A DNA stretch of 64,000 nt from Metapseudomonas resinovorans DSM 21078 (GCF_000423545.1 NZ_AUIE01000022.1:1-64000), one strand, 5' to 3'; counted from the stretch's first letter, positions 17,656 to 27,350 are shown. Notes: generated from the letters alone by a model not told the origin. Numbers and translations are program-made.

Positions 17656-18591
17656 ATGAAGAGCATCCGCGTCATCGATTCGCACACCGGCGGCGAACCC
17701 ACCCGCCTGGTAATCGAGGGTTTCCCGAGCCTTGGCGAGGGCAGCATGGCCGAACGCCGACGCCTCCTCGCCGAGCGTTTCGACGCCTGGCGTGCCGCCG
17801 CCGTACTCGAGCCGCGCGGCAGTGACGTGCTGGTGGGCGCCCTGCTCTGCGAGCCGCAAGACCCGCAAGCCTGTGCCGGAGTCATCTTTTTCAACAACAC
17901 CGGTTACCTCGGCATGTGTGGCCACGGGACCATCGGCCTGATTGCATCGCTGGCCCACCTGGGACGCATCCAGCCCGGCGTTCACCGCATCGAAACACCG
18001 GTCGGCACGGTGGAGGCGACGCTTCATGAGGATCGCTCGGTCAGCGTGCGCAACGTGCCGGCCTACCGCTACCGCAAGGACGTTCGCCTGGAGGTGCCGG
18101 GCCTCGGCCAGGTCGTCGGTGACATCGCCTGGGGCGGCAACTGGTTCTTCCTGATCGGCGATCACGGCCAGCGGGTAGCCGGCGACAACCTCGACGCCCT
18201 CACCGCCTACACCCGCGCGGTGAAGCAGGCCCTGGAGGACCAGGGAGTACGCGGCGAAGACGGTGGCGAAATCGACCATATCGAGCTGTTCGCCGAAGAC
18301 GCCAATGCCGACAGCCGCAATTTCGTGCTCTGCCCCGGCGCAGCCTACGACCGCTCCCCATGCGGTACCGGCACCAGCGCCAAACTGGCCTGCCTGGCGG
18401 CGGACGGCAAGCTGGCCGCCGGCGAAGCCTGGTACCAGGCGAGCGTCATCGGCAGCCAGTTCGAGGGGCGCTTCGAGTGGCTGGAAGGCGGCCGGATCGT
18501 GCCGACCATTCGCGGCCGTGCCCATCTGAGCGCGGAAGCCACGCTGCTGCTGGAAGAGGACGATCCCTTCGCCTGGGGCATCCGCCTGTGA
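17656..18591 (+). CDS. lhpA: 4-hydroxyproline 2-epimerase
   Basis: 311 residues of the proline-racemase superfamily. Both catalytic cysteines are present: Cys88 in [10 protein letters not shown] and Cys236 in [13 protein letters not shown]. The Cys/Cys pair and SHTGGEPTR at the N-terminus are typical of epimerases acting on trans-4-hydroxy-L-proline, giving cis-4-hydroxy-D-proline. It is the first gene of a tight four-gene unit with the D-hydroxyproline dehydrogenase subunits, which supports the substrate. The next gene's GTG start overlaps its stop (GTGA). Confidence 0.92.
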   Translation: MKSIRVIDSHTGGEPTRLVIEGFPSLGEGSMAERRRLLAERFDAWRAAAVLEPRGSDVLVGALLCEPQDPQACAGVIFFNNTGYLGMCGHGTIGLIASLAHLGRIQPGVHRIETPVGTVEATLHEDRSVSVRNVPAYRYRKDVRLEVPGLGQVVGDIAWGGNWFFLIGDHGQRVAGDNLDALTAYTRAVKQALEDQGVRGEDGGEIDHIELFAEDANADSRNFVLCPGAAYDRSPCGTGTSAKLACLAADGKLAAGEAWYQASVIGSQFEGRFEWLEGGRIVPTIRGRAHLSAEATLLLEEDDPFAWGIRL

Positions 18592-19706
18592 CAGCGGATG
18601 CCATCGTCATAGGCGCCGGCATCATCGGCAGCGCCTGCGCCCATGAGCTGGCCCAACGCGGCCTGGAGGTGCTGGTCCTGGACAGCGGCCAGGGTGGCGC
18701 CACCGCTGCCGGCATGGGCCACCTGGTGGCCATGGACGACAGCCCGGCGGAACTGGCGCTGTGCAACTACTCCCTGGGCATCTGGCGGCAGTGGGCGCCT
18801 CAGCTCGACGACGCCTGCGCCTACCGCAACTGCGGCACGCTATGGCTGGCCGCCAACGAAGGGGAGATGCACGAAGCGGAACGCAAGGCCGCCACCCTCC
18901 ACGCGCAGGGCATCGCCTGCGAGTTACTGGGCGCAAGCCGGCTCCAGGCGATAGAGCCGCTGCTGCAGCCAGGCCTCAAGGGTGCCTTGCGCGTCATCGG
19001 CGACGGCATTGTCTACGCACCGAACAGCGCCCAGTGGCTGCTCCGCCGGGGTGGCAGCGCCATCACCCGCGAGCGCGCCCGCGTCCGCGCCATCAATGGC
19101 ACCCGGGTACAACTCGACGACGGTCGCCGCCTGGATGCCGGTGCGGTGATTCTGGCCAACGGCATCCAGGCGCCCGCGCTGTGCCCGGGCCTGCCAATAG
19201 AGCCAAAGAAGGGCCACCTGCTGATAACCGACCGCTACCCCGGCCAGATCCATCACCAACTGGTGGAGCTGGGATACGCCAGCAGCGCCCATGCCAGCAG
19301 CGGGACCTCAGTGGCCTTCAATGCGCAGCCGCGGCCGACCGGCCAGATTCTGCTGGGCTCGTCGCGCCAGTTCGACACGCTCGACCCACGAATCGAAGGC
19401 CCGGTCCTGGGCCGCATGCTGGCCCGAGCGCGGACGTACTTGCCCGGGTTGGGCGATCTCAACGCCATTCGCTGCTGGACCGGCTTTCGCGCCGCCACCC
19501 CGGATGGCCTTCCGATTATCGGCCAGCACCCCGACCAGCCTGGCCTCTGGCTCGCCGTCGGGCATGAAGGGCTGGGCGTCACCACCGCGCCAGGTACGGC
19601 ACGGCTCCTGGCGGCCAAGCTGTTCGGGGAAAGCCTGCCGATTTCCGGCGCTGCCTACAGTCCAGGGCGCTTTTCCAGCGCCCACGCAACAGGAGCAGAA
19701 GGATGA
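18588..19706 (+). CDS. lhpB: D-hydroxyproline dehydrogenase, FAD-dependent catalytic (beta) subunit
   Basis: 372 residues, DAO-type FAD oxidoreductase. The nucleotide-binding motif is [20 protein letters not shown] (about 6-25). [20 protein letters not shown] and [20 protein letters not shown] near the C-terminus are typical of D-amino-acid and sarcosine dehydrogenase-like enzymes. The GTG start overlapping the epimerase stop is chosen; the longer frame runs inside the epimerase gene. With the two following subunits it would oxidise cis-4-hydroxy-D-proline to 1-pyrroline-4-hydroxy-2-carboxylate, like the heteromeric enzyme of P. aeruginosa. The symbol follows that system by context. Confidence 0.85.
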   Translation: MTADAIVIGAGIIGSACAHELAQRGLEVLVLDSGQGGATAAGMGHLVAMDDSPAELALCNYSLGIWRQWAPQLDDACAYRNCGTLWLAANEGEMHEAERKAATLHAQGIACELLGASRLQAIEPLLQPGLKGALRVIGDGIVYAPNSAQWLLRRGGSAITRERARVRAINGTRVQLDDGRRLDAGAVILANGIQAPALCPGLPIEPKKGHLLITDRYPGQIHHQLVELGYASSAHASSGTSVAFNAQPRPTGQILLGSSRQFDTLDPRIEGPVLGRMLARARTYLPGLGDLNAIRCWTGFRAATPDGLPIIGQHPDQPGLWLAVGHEGLGVTTAPGTARLLAAKLFGESLPISGAAYSPGRFSSAHATGAEG

Positions 19707-19939
19707 TCGAACTCAGCCTGGATGGCCGCGCCCTGATCGTGGCGGCGGGCACCACCGTGGCTGCCGCGCTCGCCCGATGCGGCGATGGCTGTAGCCGCAC
19801 CTCGGTCAACGGCATGCGTCGCGCGCCCTTTTGCGGCATGGGCATCTGCCAGGAATGCCGGGTGACCATCGACGGCCGGCGCCGCCTGGCCTGCCAGACC
19901 CTGTGCCAGCCGGGCATGCAGGTGGAGACACAAGCATGA
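19703..19939 (+). CDS. 2Fe-2S small (gamma) subunit of D-hydroxyproline dehydrogenase
   Basis: 78 residues, a ferredoxin-like (Fer2_4) protein. The cysteines are in APFCGMGICQECRVTIDG, with a later one in LACQTLC. Such small subunits carry the 2Fe-2S cluster in the LhpBEF-, HcnABC- and OoxAB-type dehydrogenases. It overlaps both neighbours by four bases (ATGA), so stoichiometric coupled translation is likely. Confidence 0.85.
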   Translation: MIELSLDGRALIVAAGTTVAAALARCGDGCSRTSVNGMRRAPFCGMGICQECRVTIDGRRRLACQTLCQPGMQVETQA

Positions 19940-21183
19940 AGGTCGACCTGCTGATCATCGGCGCCGGCCCTGCCGGCATGGCCGCAGCCCTGGCAGCCGC
20001 CCCCAGTGGCGCGCGCATCGCGATCATCGATGACAACCCTGCCCCCGGCGGCCAGATATGGCGGGACGGACCCCAGGCGCATCTGCCCGAGAAGGCCCGC
20101 CGACTGCGCGAGGTACTGACGGAAGGACACGACATCCAGGTGTTCAGCGGCACCCGTGTGGTTGCCACGGCCGGCGCCGGGCGACTGTTGCTGGAAGATG
20201 CCGAGCGCGGATGGACGCTGGCCTACGACACACTCATTCTCTGCACCGGTGCTCGCGAACAGTTGCTGCCGTTTCCGGGCTGGACCCTCCCCGGCGTCAC
20301 CGGTGCCGGTGGCCTGCAAGCGCTGATCAAGGGCGGCCTGCCGGTAGCGGGAGAGCGCATCGTCATTGCCGGCAGCGGGCCGCTGCTGCTGGCCAGTGCG
20401 GCGACCGCCCGTCGCGCGGGCGCCACGGTGCTACGCATAGCCGAGCAGGCATCACTGGCAGCCATGGCAGGGTTCTCCGCCCGACTGCTGCGCTGGCCGG
20501 GCAAGGTCATGCAAGCGGTCGGCCTGCTGGACGCGGGCTATCGGACGTCCAGCCATGTGCTCGCCGCCCTGGGGCGCGACCGCCTCGAGGCGGTGCGGCT
20601 GCAACAGGGCGAGAAGGTGGTGGAAGTCCCTTGCGATCGCCTCGCCTGCGGTTTCGGCCTGATCCCCAATACCCAACTTGGCGAGCTGCTCGGCTGCCGC
20701 CTGGAGCAACAGGCCATCGCCGTGGACGAGTGGCAGGCGTGCAGTCTGGAGCACCATTTCGCCGCCGGCGAATGCACCGGTTTCGGTGGCAGCGAACTGG
20801 CCCTGGTCGAAGGGGCCATCGCCGGTCACGCCGCCGTCGGCAGGCAAGACCTGGCCCGCGCACTCTGGCCCAGGCGGCGCCATTGGCAAGGCTTTGCCGA
20901 CGCGCTGGCGCACAGCTTCACGCTCGCCCCGGCGCTCAAGACGCTGGCGCAGCCGGATACCCTGGTCTGCCGCTGCGAAGACGTGCCCTTCGCCGAACTG
21001 GCCAACTGCCGCGACTGGACCGACGCCAAGCTGCACAGCCGCTGCGGCATGGGTGCCTGCCAGGGCCGTGTGTGTGGCGCTGCCGGCCAGTTCCTGTTCG
21101 GCTGGACGCCACCCGCTCCGCGTCCGCCATTGACGCCAGCGCGAATCGAAACACTGGCCTGCCTGGAACATGAAGATGCCTGA
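19936..21183 (+). CDS. FAD/NAD(P)-binding (alpha) subunit of D-hydroxyproline dehydrogenase
   Basis: 415 residues. Two dinucleotide-binding motifs are visible: DLLIIGAGPAGMAAALAAAP at the N-terminus and ERIVIAGSGPLLLASAA around 145-165. The C-terminal region has a BFD-like [2Fe-2S] cysteine cluster (LVCRCEDVPF ... SRCGMGACQGRVCGA), as in the alpha subunits of OoxA/HcnB/sarcosine-oxidase-like complexes. It forms the electron-transfer unit of the hydroxyproline dehydrogenase with the two upstream products. Start at 19936, overlapping the gamma-subunit stop. Confidence 0.85.
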   Translation: MKVDLLIIGAGPAGMAAALAAAPSGARIAIIDDNPAPGGQIWRDGPQAHLPEKARRLREVLTEGHDIQVFSGTRVVATAGAGRLLLEDAERGWTLAYDTLILCTGAREQLLPFPGWTLPGVTGAGGLQALIKGGLPVAGERIVIAGSGPLLLASAATARRAGATVLRIAEQASLAAMAGFSARLLRWPGKVMQAVGLLDAGYRTSSHVLAALGRDRLEAVRLQQGEKVVEVPCDRLACGFGLIPNTQLGELLGCRLEQQAIAVDEWQACSLEHHFAAGECTGFGGSELALVEGAIAGHAAVGRQDLARALWPRRRHWQGFADALAHSFTLAPALKTLAQPDTLVCRCEDVPFAELANCRDWTDAKLHSRCGMGACQGRVCGAAGQFLFGWTPPAPRPPLTPARIETLACLEHEDA

Positions 21184-21222
21184 CCTTGTAGGATGGCGAC
21201 ATCGACGGAGGCACATCGCGTC

Positions 21223-21969
21223 ATGAAGCTCGAACACCTTCCCACTGCCCGCAACCTACCCACGCTGCTCGACTGCATGGAGCAGATCGCCCCGCTGCTG
21301 GATGCCATGCCCGATGTGGTGTTCTTCATCAAGGACCCGCAGGCGCGCTATGTACTGGTCAACCAGACCCTGGCCCGACGCTGCGGCCTCAAGAGCAAGG
21401 AAGCCCTGCTCGGGCGCACGGCCGAAGATGTGTTTCCAACCCGCTTCGGGCCGCATTACACCGAACAGGACCGCCGCGTCCTGGAGCAGGGCGAGCCGCT
21501 CAGCGACCAGTTGGAACTGCACCTCTATCCCGGCCGGCAACCCGGCTGGTGCCTGACCCACAAGCTGGCCCTGCGCGACGCGCAACAACAGGTGATCGGC
21601 ATGGCGGGTATTTCCTACGACCTGCAAGCCCCGCAATCCAGCCACCCCGCCTATCAGCGGCTGGCGGCGGTGGACGCTCACATTCGTGAGCATTACGCCG
21701 CCCCCCTCAGCCTGGAGCAGTTGACCGTCATTGCGGGGCTCTCGGTCGCCCAGCTCGAACGCCTGTGCAAGCGTATCTTCCAGCTCACCCCGCGCCAGAT
21801 GATCCACAAAGCGCGCCTCAGCGCCGCCACCCAACTGCTCGCCAGCGACCTGCCCATCACTGAGATTGCCCTCAGCTGCGGTTACACCGACCACAGCGCT
21901 TTCAGCCGCCAGTTCAGGGCCCTCACCGGCCTGTCTCCCAGCCAGTACCGCGACACCTGCCGCGACTGA
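21223..21969 (+). CDS. PAS-AraC transcriptional regulator, probable hydroxyproline regulator
   Basis: 248 residues. An N-terminal PAS sensor (about 20-135; PDVVFFIKDPQARYVLVNQT, GRTAEDVFP) is joined to a C-terminal AraC/XylS DNA-binding domain with two HTH motifs (LEQLTVIAGLSVAQLERLCK; ITEIALSCGYTDHSAFSRQF). This PAS-AraC arrangement is also seen in regulators of hydroxyproline and betaine genes in Pseudomonas. The ATG at 21223 follows GGAGGCACATCGCGTC; ATG 21193 is a weaker alternative. It lies between the dehydrogenase genes and the ABC transporter, so control of both is likely. Confidence 0.85.
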   Translation: MKLEHLPTARNLPTLLDCMEQIAPLLDAMPDVVFFIKDPQARYVLVNQTLARRCGLKSKEALLGRTAEDVFPTRFGPHYTEQDRRVLEQGEPLSDQLELHLYPGRQPGWCLTHKLALRDAQQQVIGMAGISYDLQAPQSSHPAYQRLAAVDAHIREHYAAPLSLEQLTVIAGLSVAQLERLCKRIFQLTPRQMIHKARLSAATQLLASDLPITEIALSCGYTDHSAFSRQFRALTGLSPSQYRDTCRD

Positions 21970-22060
21970 TTCGCCCCCCCCTAGGTTCCTCTCGCCACCG
22001 GCATGGCCGCCCAGCGCGCCGTGCCGGTTCGTGCTCGTCCGCGAAAACCTCCGTTGTGCT

Positions 22061-22102
22061 GATTTCGTCATCGCCCCAACGGAAAACCATCAAGCGGCAA
22101 AC
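22061..22102 (+). promoter_or_regulatory. Shared upstream element, copy 2 (before the ABC transporter operon)
   Basis: GATTTCGTCA at 22061-22070 followed by a block ending ATCAAGCGGCAAAC matches 17561-17602 at 31 of 42 positions with no gaps. It lies about 130 bases before the solute-binding protein gene. The rest of the 263-base gap (21970-22232) shows no ORF. Confidence 0.6.
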
Positions 22103-22232
22103 GGCCTTCAAAGGCGACGCTTGAGCTGTCGAATCGACTTCAGGAGTCCAGCCGCAAAACGCCGTACCGGGAGAAAGCGACACCCTTTCCAACCACCCGT
22201 AGCACTTACATCCATGACTTTCGAGGCCCACG

Positions 22233-23054
22233 ATGAAGAATAAAAAAGCCCTTGTCCTGACACTCAGCGCTGCACTTGGCTCGACCCTGGCGCTCAGTGC
22301 CCAGGCCGACAAACTCGACGACATCATCGAATCCGGAAAGCTGCGCTGTGCGGTCACGCTCGACTTTCCACCCATGGGTTTCCGCGACCAGAACAACGCC
22401 CCGGCAGGCTTCGACGTCGACTATTGCAGGGACCTCGCGAAAACCCTGGGCGTGGAAGCCGAAGTGGTCGAAACCCCCTTCCCCGACCGCATTCCCGCGC
22501 TGGTTTCCGGCCGCGCCGACGTCATCGTCGCCTCGACCTCCGACACCCTGGAACGGGCCAAGACCGTCGGCCTGACCATTCCCTACTTCGCCTTCCAGAT
22601 GGTGGTGCTGACCCGTGAAAACGCCAGCATCAAGGGCTACGACGACCTCAAAGGACGCTCCGTTGGCGGGCCTGCAGGCACCTATGAAGCCATCGCCCTG
22701 GAGAAAGACGTCAAGCAGTGGGGTGACGCCAAGGGCGCCTTCCATGCCTACCAGTCCCTCGCCGACGCCGTGCTCGCCCTGAGCCAGGGCCAGATCGACG
22801 CCACCACCGTGACCTCCACCGTCGCCTCCTCGCTGATCAAGTCCGGCAAGTACCAGGGCCTGACCATCGCCGGCACCGCACCGTACGACATCGACTACGT
22901 CTCCCTGGGCGCCAAGCGCAGCGAGTACGGCCTGCTCAACTACCTCAACTTGTTCGTCAACCACCAGGTGCGGTCCGGCCGCTACCAGGAACTCTTCACC
23001 CAATGGGTCGGCGGCGATGCTCCGGTGCTGACCGCCAGCGGCGTTTACCGCTGA
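22233..23054 (+). CDS. Amino-acid ABC transporter substrate-binding protein
   Basis: 273 residues. Signal peptide MKNKKALVLTLSAALGSTLA ending near SAQA; the mature protein is a polar amino-acid-binding protein of family 3 (SBP_bac_3): KLRCAVTLDFPPMGFRDQNN, PAGFDVDYCRDLAKTLGVE, ALVSGRADVIVASTSDTLER. It would bind hydroxyproline or a related amino acid in the periplasm and deliver it to the downstream permeases. A GC-rich hairpin separates it from the first permease gene, as is common where the binding protein must be in excess. Confidence 0.9.
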   Translation: MKNKKALVLTLSAALGSTLALSAQADKLDDIIESGKLRCAVTLDFPPMGFRDQNNAPAGFDVDYCRDLAKTLGVEAEVVETPFPDRIPALVSGRADVIVASTSDTLERAKTVGLTIPYFAFQMVVLTRENASIKGYDDLKGRSVGGPAGTYEAIALEKDVKQWGDAKGAFHAYQSLADAVLALSQGQIDATTVTSTVASSLIKSGKYQGLTIAGTAPYDIDYVSLGAKRSEYGLLNYLNLFVNHQVRSGRYQELFTQWVGGDAPVLTASGVYR

Positions 23055-23074
23055 CAGGTACCTGAAAAGCGCTA

Positions 23075-23110
23075 GGAACCGCCCGGGGGCCAAGCCTCCG
23101 GCGCGGTTCC
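23075..23110 (+). terminator. Intra-operon hairpin after the binding-protein gene
   Basis: GGAACCGC (23075-23082) pairs with GCGGTTCC (23103-23110). The GAGAGGAG ribosome-binding site of the permease follows at once. Likely mRNA-stabilising or attenuating. Confidence 0.5.
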
Positions 23111-23125
23111 AGAGAGGAGTTTCGG

Positions 23126-23791
23126 ATGTTCGACTACACCTTCCACTGGCGATCCGCCTTCCTCGCCCTACCGGAAATGCTCGGTGGTGCGCTGGTCACC
23201 CTGGAGATCGCCGTCGTGTCGATGCTGCTCGGTACGGCGATCGCCATCGGCCTTGCCCTTGGCCAGCAGTCCGGCAACCGCACGGTCAAGGCGGTCGCCA
23301 TGGCCTGGGTCTCCATTGCGCGCAACACCCCGGCGCTGTTCCAGGTTTACATGCTGTATTTCGGGCTGGGCGCCTTCGGCCTGCACATGGGGTCCTGGAC
23401 GGCGTTGCTGGCGGGCATCACCTTCAACAACGCCGGCTACCTGGCCGAGACCTTCCGTGGCGGGCTCAACGCCGTGCCCCAGACGCAAATGCGTGCGGCC
23501 CGATCGCTGGGCATGGGCGCTTTCCAGGCCTATCGCCTGGTGGTGATTCCGCAGCTCTTGCGCGTGGTGTTCTACCCGCTGACCAACCAGATGGTCTGGG
23601 CGCTGCTGATGACCTCGCTGGGCGTGGTGGTGGGCATGACCAGCGACCTCACCGGAGTGACCCAGGCGCTGAACGTGAAGACCTTCCGCACCTTCGAGTA
23701 CTTCGCCCTGGCGGCCGTCCTCTACTTCGTCCTCGCCAAGCTGATCGTCCTCGGGGCGCGGCTGATGGCCTGGCGCCTGTTCCGCTACTGA
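23126..23791 (+). CDS. Amino-acid ABC transporter permease (first)
   Basis: 221 residues with five hydrophobic segments. The HisM/GlnP-type EAA loop reads GLNAVPQTQMRAARSLGMGA then FQAYRLVVIPQLLRVV. It is an inner-membrane half of the polar amino-acid importer (His/Glu/Gln/Arg/opine family), pairing with the next gene. AGAGAGGAG precedes the ATG. Ten bases separate it from the second permease. Confidence 0.92.
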   Translation: MFDYTFHWRSAFLALPEMLGGALVTLEIAVVSMLLGTAIAIGLALGQQSGNRTVKAVAMAWVSIARNTPALFQVYMLYFGLGAFGLHMGSWTALLAGITFNNAGYLAETFRGGLNAVPQTQMRAARSLGMGAFQAYRLVVIPQLLRVVFYPLTNQMVWALLMTSLGVVVGMTSDLTGVTQALNVKTFRTFEYFALAAVLYFVLAKLIVLGARLMAWRLFRY

Positions 23792-23801
23792 GGAGCCCGG
23801 C

Positions 23802-24452
23802 ATGTATACCTCGAGCTTTACCTGGAACGACATGCAGTTCCTTCTCCAGGGTGCCTGGACGACCCTGACGCTGACCGCCTGGGCCATGCTCATCGGCACG
23901 CTGCTGGGCATCCTCTGTGGCCTGGTCCGTGCCCTGCTGCCGCGCGCCAGCCTGCCACTGGCCTGGGTGCTGGATGTGTTCCGCAGCGTGCCGCTGCTGA
24001 TCCAGTTCGTCCTGTTCAATGCCTTCAAGACCATCATCGGGCTGGACTGGTCCGCCTTCACCGTGGCCTGCGTGGTGCTTGGCACTTACGCCACCGCCTA
24101 CTGCGCGGAGATCGTCCGGGGCGGCGTCCTGGCGGTGCCGCAGTCCACCCGTCGCGCGGCCCGCTCACTGGGCATGAGCCATACCCAGGACCTGCTGCAC
24201 ATCGTTCTGCCCATGGCCACGCGCGTCGCCTTCCCCGGCTGGATCAACCTGACACTGGCAGTCATGAAGGACACCTCGCTGGTGCTCTGGATCGGCATCG
24301 TCGAGTTGCTGCGCGCCTCGCAGACCATCGTCACCCGGCTGCAGGAGCCGCTGTTCGTGCTCGGCATCGCCGGCCTCATCTACTTCGTCATGAGCCTGGT
24401 AATCGCCCGACTGGGCGCCCAGATGGAAAAAAGGTGGCAGGAAAATGATTGA
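23802..24452 (+). CDS. Amino-acid ABC transporter permease (second)
   Basis: 216 residues, same family as the upstream permease. The EAA motif is seen in GGVLAVPQSTRRAARSLGMS followed by HTQDLLHIVLPMATRVAFPG. FRSVPLLIQFVLFNAF is a typical third-helix region. Its 3' end overlaps the ATPase start by eight bases. It forms a heterodimeric channel with the preceding permease. Confidence 0.92.
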   Translation: MYTSSFTWNDMQFLLQGAWTTLTLTAWAMLIGTLLGILCGLVRALLPRASLPLAWVLDVFRSVPLLIQFVLFNAFKTIIGLDWSAFTVACVVLGTYATAYCAEIVRGGVLAVPQSTRRAARSLGMSHTQDLLHIVLPMATRVAFPGWINLTLAVMKDTSLVLWIGIVELLRASQTIVTRLQEPLFVLGIAGLIYFVMSLVIARLGAQMEKRWQEND

Positions 24453-25167
24453 GATCGACAACGTGCACAAATCCTTCGGCGCGCTCGATGTGGTCAAGGG
24501 TGTCAGCCTGACCGTGAACAAGGGCGAGGTGGTTTCGATCATCGGCGGCTCCGGTTCCGGCAAGTCGACCCTGCTGATGTGCATCAACGGCCTGGAGCCG
24601 ATCCAGGGTGGGCAGATCCGTGTCGACGGCACGGAGGTCCACGCACCGGGCACCGACCTGAACAAGCTGCGGCAGAAGATCGGCATCGTTTTCCAGCAGT
24701 GGAACGCCTTCCCTCACCTGACCGTCCTGGAGAACGTGATGCTGGCCCCGCGCAAGGTGCTCGGGAAAAGCCGCGAGGAGGCCGAGGAAGTCGCCGTGCG
24801 CCAGCTCACCCACGTGGGCCTCGGCGACAAGCTCAAGGTCTTCCCCAACAAGCTCTCCGGCGGCCAGCAGCAGCGGATGGCGATTGCCCGCGCGTTGGCC
24901 ATGTCGCCGGACTACATGCTGTTCGACGAGGCCACCTCGGCGCTGGACCCGCAACTGGTCGGCGAAGTGCTGGACACCATGCGCATGCTCGCCGCCGAAG
25001 GCATGACCATGGTGCTGGTGACCCACGAAATCCGTTTCGCCCGCGATGTATCGGACCGCGTGGCGTTCTTCCGCAACGGACGCATCCATGAGATCGGTCC
25101 ACCGGAACAGGTGATCGGCGCACCGCAGCTTCCCGAAACCGCAGACTTCCTGAAATCGGTGAACTGA
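24445..25167 (+). CDS. Amino-acid ABC transporter ATP-binding protein
   Basis: 240 residues. Walker A is [11 protein letters not shown], the Q-loop [12 protein letters not shown], the signature [17 protein letters not shown], and Walker [14 protein letters not shown] with the switch His in VLVTHEI. This is the GlnQ/HisP class. It energises uptake by the two upstream permeases. The second proline-racemase-family gene begins one base after its stop, tying transport to hydroxyproline conversion. Confidence 0.95.
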   Translation: MIEIDNVHKSFGALDVVKGVSLTVNKGEVVSIIGGSGSGKSTLLMCINGLEPIQGGQIRVDGTEVHAPGTDLNKLRQKIGIVFQQWNAFPHLTVLENVMLAPRKVLGKSREEAEEVAVRQLTHVGLGDKLKVFPNKLSGGQQQRMAIARALAMSPDYMLFDEATSALDPQLVGEVLDTMRMLAAEGMTMVLVTHEIRFARDVSDRVAFFRNGRIHEIGPPEQVIGAPQLPETADFLKSVN

Positions 25168-25168
25168 T

Positions 25169-26218
25169 ATGCGTACCTCGAAGCTCATTCATGTAGTCAG
25201 CTGCCACGCCGAAGGCGAAGTGGGCGACGTGATCGTTGGCGGTGTCGCGCCGCCACCGGGCGCAACCCTGTGGGAGCAGTCACGCTGGATCGCCAGCGAT
25301 GGAACCCTGCGCAACTTCGTCCTCAACGAACCACGCGGCGGCGTGTTCCGCCACGTCAACCTGCTGGTGCCGGCCAAGGACCCACGGGCGCAGATGGCCT
25401 GGATCATCATGGAACCGGCGGACACTCCGCCCATGTCCGGCTCCAACTCGCTGTGCGTCTCCACCGTGTTGCTGGACAGCGGCATCCTGCCGATGACGGA
25501 ACCGCAGACCCGATTGGTGCTGGAGGCCCCGGGCGGGCTGATCGAAGTCACCGCCGACTGCCGCGATGGCAAGGCCGAGCGGGTGACGGTACGCAACGTG
25601 CCCGCCTTCGCCGACAGGCTGGATGCCTGGATCGAAGTGGACGGCATCGGCTCGCTGCAGGTGGATACCGCCTATGGCGGCGACAGTTTCGTCATCGCCG
25701 ATGCGAGGCGACTGGGCTTTTCCCTGACGGCCGACGAGGCCGCCGACCTGGCGGCCACCGGCTTGAAAATCACTCGCGCGGCGAATGAGCAGTTGGGCTT
25801 TGTCCACCCGCTCAACCCGGACTGGGACCACATCTCCTTCTGCCAGATCGCCGCGCCTGTCGATCGCCAGCAGGGCGTTGTGGGCGCAGCCAACGCCGTG
25901 GTGATCCGCCCGGGCAAGATCGACCGCTCGCCCTGTGGCACCGGTTGCTCGGCACGCATGGCGGTGCTCCACGCCAAGGGCCAGCTGGAACTGGGCGAAG
26001 CCTTCATCGGCCGCTCCATCATCGGCTCGCAATTCCATTGCCGGATCGAAGCGCTGACCGATGTCGCCGGCCGCGTGGCGATCATTCCCAGCATCAGCGG
26101 CCGCGCCTGGATCACTGGTACTCACCAACACATGCTCGACCCCGACGATCCCTGGCCAGGCGGCTATCGGCTGTCCGATACCTGGCCCACGGAGCCGGAG
26201 GGTAGTGCCATGAGCTGA
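25169..26218 (+). CDS. Proline racemase-family enzyme, Ser/Cys type (likely trans-3-hydroxy-L-proline dehydratase)
   Basis: 349 residues. The first catalytic position is Ser90 in [10 protein letters not shown], where epimerases have Cys; the second is Cys256 in [12 protein letters not shown]. In this superfamily Ser/Cys and Thr/Cys members are often trans-3-hydroxy-L-proline dehydratases, although some Ser/Cys members also epimerise 4-hydroxyproline. Dehydration would give 1-pyrroline-2-carboxylate, the substrate expected for the reductase at 29107-30117. It is co-transcribed with the ABC transporter and distinct from the Cys/Cys epimerase at 17656. Confidence 0.8.
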   Translation: MRTSKLIHVVSCHAEGEVGDVIVGGVAPPPGATLWEQSRWIASDGTLRNFVLNEPRGGVFRHVNLLVPAKDPRAQMAWIIMEPADTPPMSGSNSLCVSTVLLDSGILPMTEPQTRLVLEAPGGLIEVTADCRDGKAERVTVRNVPAFADRLDAWIEVDGIGSLQVDTAYGGDSFVIADARRLGFSLTADEAADLAATGLKITRAANEQLGFVHPLNPDWDHISFCQIAAPVDRQQGVVGAANAVVIRPGKIDRSPCGTGCSARMAVLHAKGQLELGEAFIGRSIIGSQFHCRIEALTDVAGRVAIIPSISGRAWITGTHQHMLDPDDPWPGGYRLSDTWPTEPEGSAMS

Positions 26219-26333
26219 TAGCGCACCCGCCCCGACAACCCGAGCGAACCCGGTACGCCCACACAACCAGTCTCCTAGAGCGGGACTGCCGGGCAGGTTT
26301 CGCCCACTCATAGCCCCAAGATGGAGTTACCCC

Positions 26334-27251
26334 ATGAGCAAGAGCGTCAACTGGAGCGGTGTTTTCCCCGCCGTCACCACCCAATTCAACAGCGATTTCT
26401 CGGTGAACCTGGAGGAAACCCACAAGGTCATTTCCAACCTGGTGCGCGACGGCGTATCCGGGCTGGTGGTGTGCGGCAGCGTCGGCGAAAACACCTCGCT
26501 GACCATCGAGGAGAAGATGGCCGTCACCGAGGTCGCCAAGGATGCCTCCGGCGGCCGCGTGCCGGTGATCTGCGGGATTGCCGAATTCACCAGCGCCGGG
26601 GCCTGCAAGGTCGCCCAAGCGGTGGAGCGGGTCGGCGTCGACGGCATCATGGTGATGCCGGCGCTGGTCTACTCCTCCAAGCCCCATGAAACCGCCGAGC
26701 ACTTCCGTACCGTGGCCAAGAGCACCGACCTGCCGGTGATGGTCTACAACAACCCACCCATCTACAAGAACGACGTCACCCCGGACATCCTCATCTCCCT
26801 GGCCGACTGCGAGAACGTCGTCTGCTTCAAGGACAGCTCCGGCGACACCCGCCGCTTCATCGACGTACGCAATGAAGTGGGCGACCGCTTCATCCTCTTC
26901 GCCGGCCTGGATGACGTGGTGCTGGAAAGCATCGCGGTCGGGGCCCAGGGCTGGATCTCCGGCATGTCCAACGTGTTCCCCCAGGAAGGCGAAACCATCT
27001 TCCGCCTGGCCAAGGCCGGCCGCTTCGCCGAAGCCATGCCCATCTACGAATGGCTGATGCCGATCCTCCACCTCGACGCCCGCCCGGACCTGGTTCAGTG
27101 CATCAAGCTCTGCGAAGAGATCGCCGGCCGCGGCAGCGCGCTGACCCGACCGCCGCGCCTGGCCCTGCAGGGTGAGGACCGCCGCCACGTCGAGGCGATC
27201 ATGGCCAAGGCGATGGCCAATCGGCCGCACCTGCCGGACGTCGGCCTCTAA
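26334..27251 (+). CDS. lhpC: 1-pyrroline-4-hydroxy-2-carboxylate deaminase (DHDPS/NAL family)
   Basis: 305 residues, a class I aldolase-like TIM barrel. The Schiff-base lysine is Lys166 in VVCFKDSSGD and the catalytic tyrosine Tyr138 in MVYNNPP. CGSVGENTSL replaces the GT(T/S)GE loop of dihydrodipicolinate synthase. In hydroxyproline clusters this family deaminates and dehydrates 1-pyrroline-4-hydroxy-2-carboxylate to alpha-ketoglutarate semialdehyde. ATGGAGTTACCCC precedes the ATG. The dehydrogenase for its product follows after a REP-like repeat. Confidence 0.88.
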   Translation: MSKSVNWSGVFPAVTTQFNSDFSVNLEETHKVISNLVRDGVSGLVVCGSVGENTSLTIEEKMAVTEVAKDASGGRVPVICGIAEFTSAGACKVAQAVERVGVDGIMVMPALVYSSKPHETAEHFRTVAKSTDLPVMVYNNPPIYKNDVTPDILISLADCENVVCFKDSSGDTRRFIDVRNEVGDRFILFAGLDDVVLESIAVGAQGWISGMSNVFPQEGETIFRLAKAGRFAEAMPIYEWLMPILHLDARPDLVQCIKLCEEIAGRGSALTRPPRLALQGEDRRHVEAIMAKAMANRPHLPDVGL

Positions 27252-27290
27252 GCCACCCGCTGGCGGCCCCTGCCAGGGCCGTCAGCCTGG

Positions 27291-27350
27291 TAGCCCGGAT
27301 GCCATCCGGGAAAGCGATCCACAGGTAGAACCCGGATTTCATCCGGGCTA
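27291..27350. repeat. REP-like palindromic repeat
   Basis: TAGCCCGGAT (27291-27300) and ATCCGGGCTA (27341-27350) are exact inverted copies with related GGATTTCATCCGGG sequence inside. This GTAGCCCGGAT-type unit is a common Pseudomonas REP. It separates the deaminase and dehydrogenase genes. Confidence 0.75.
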
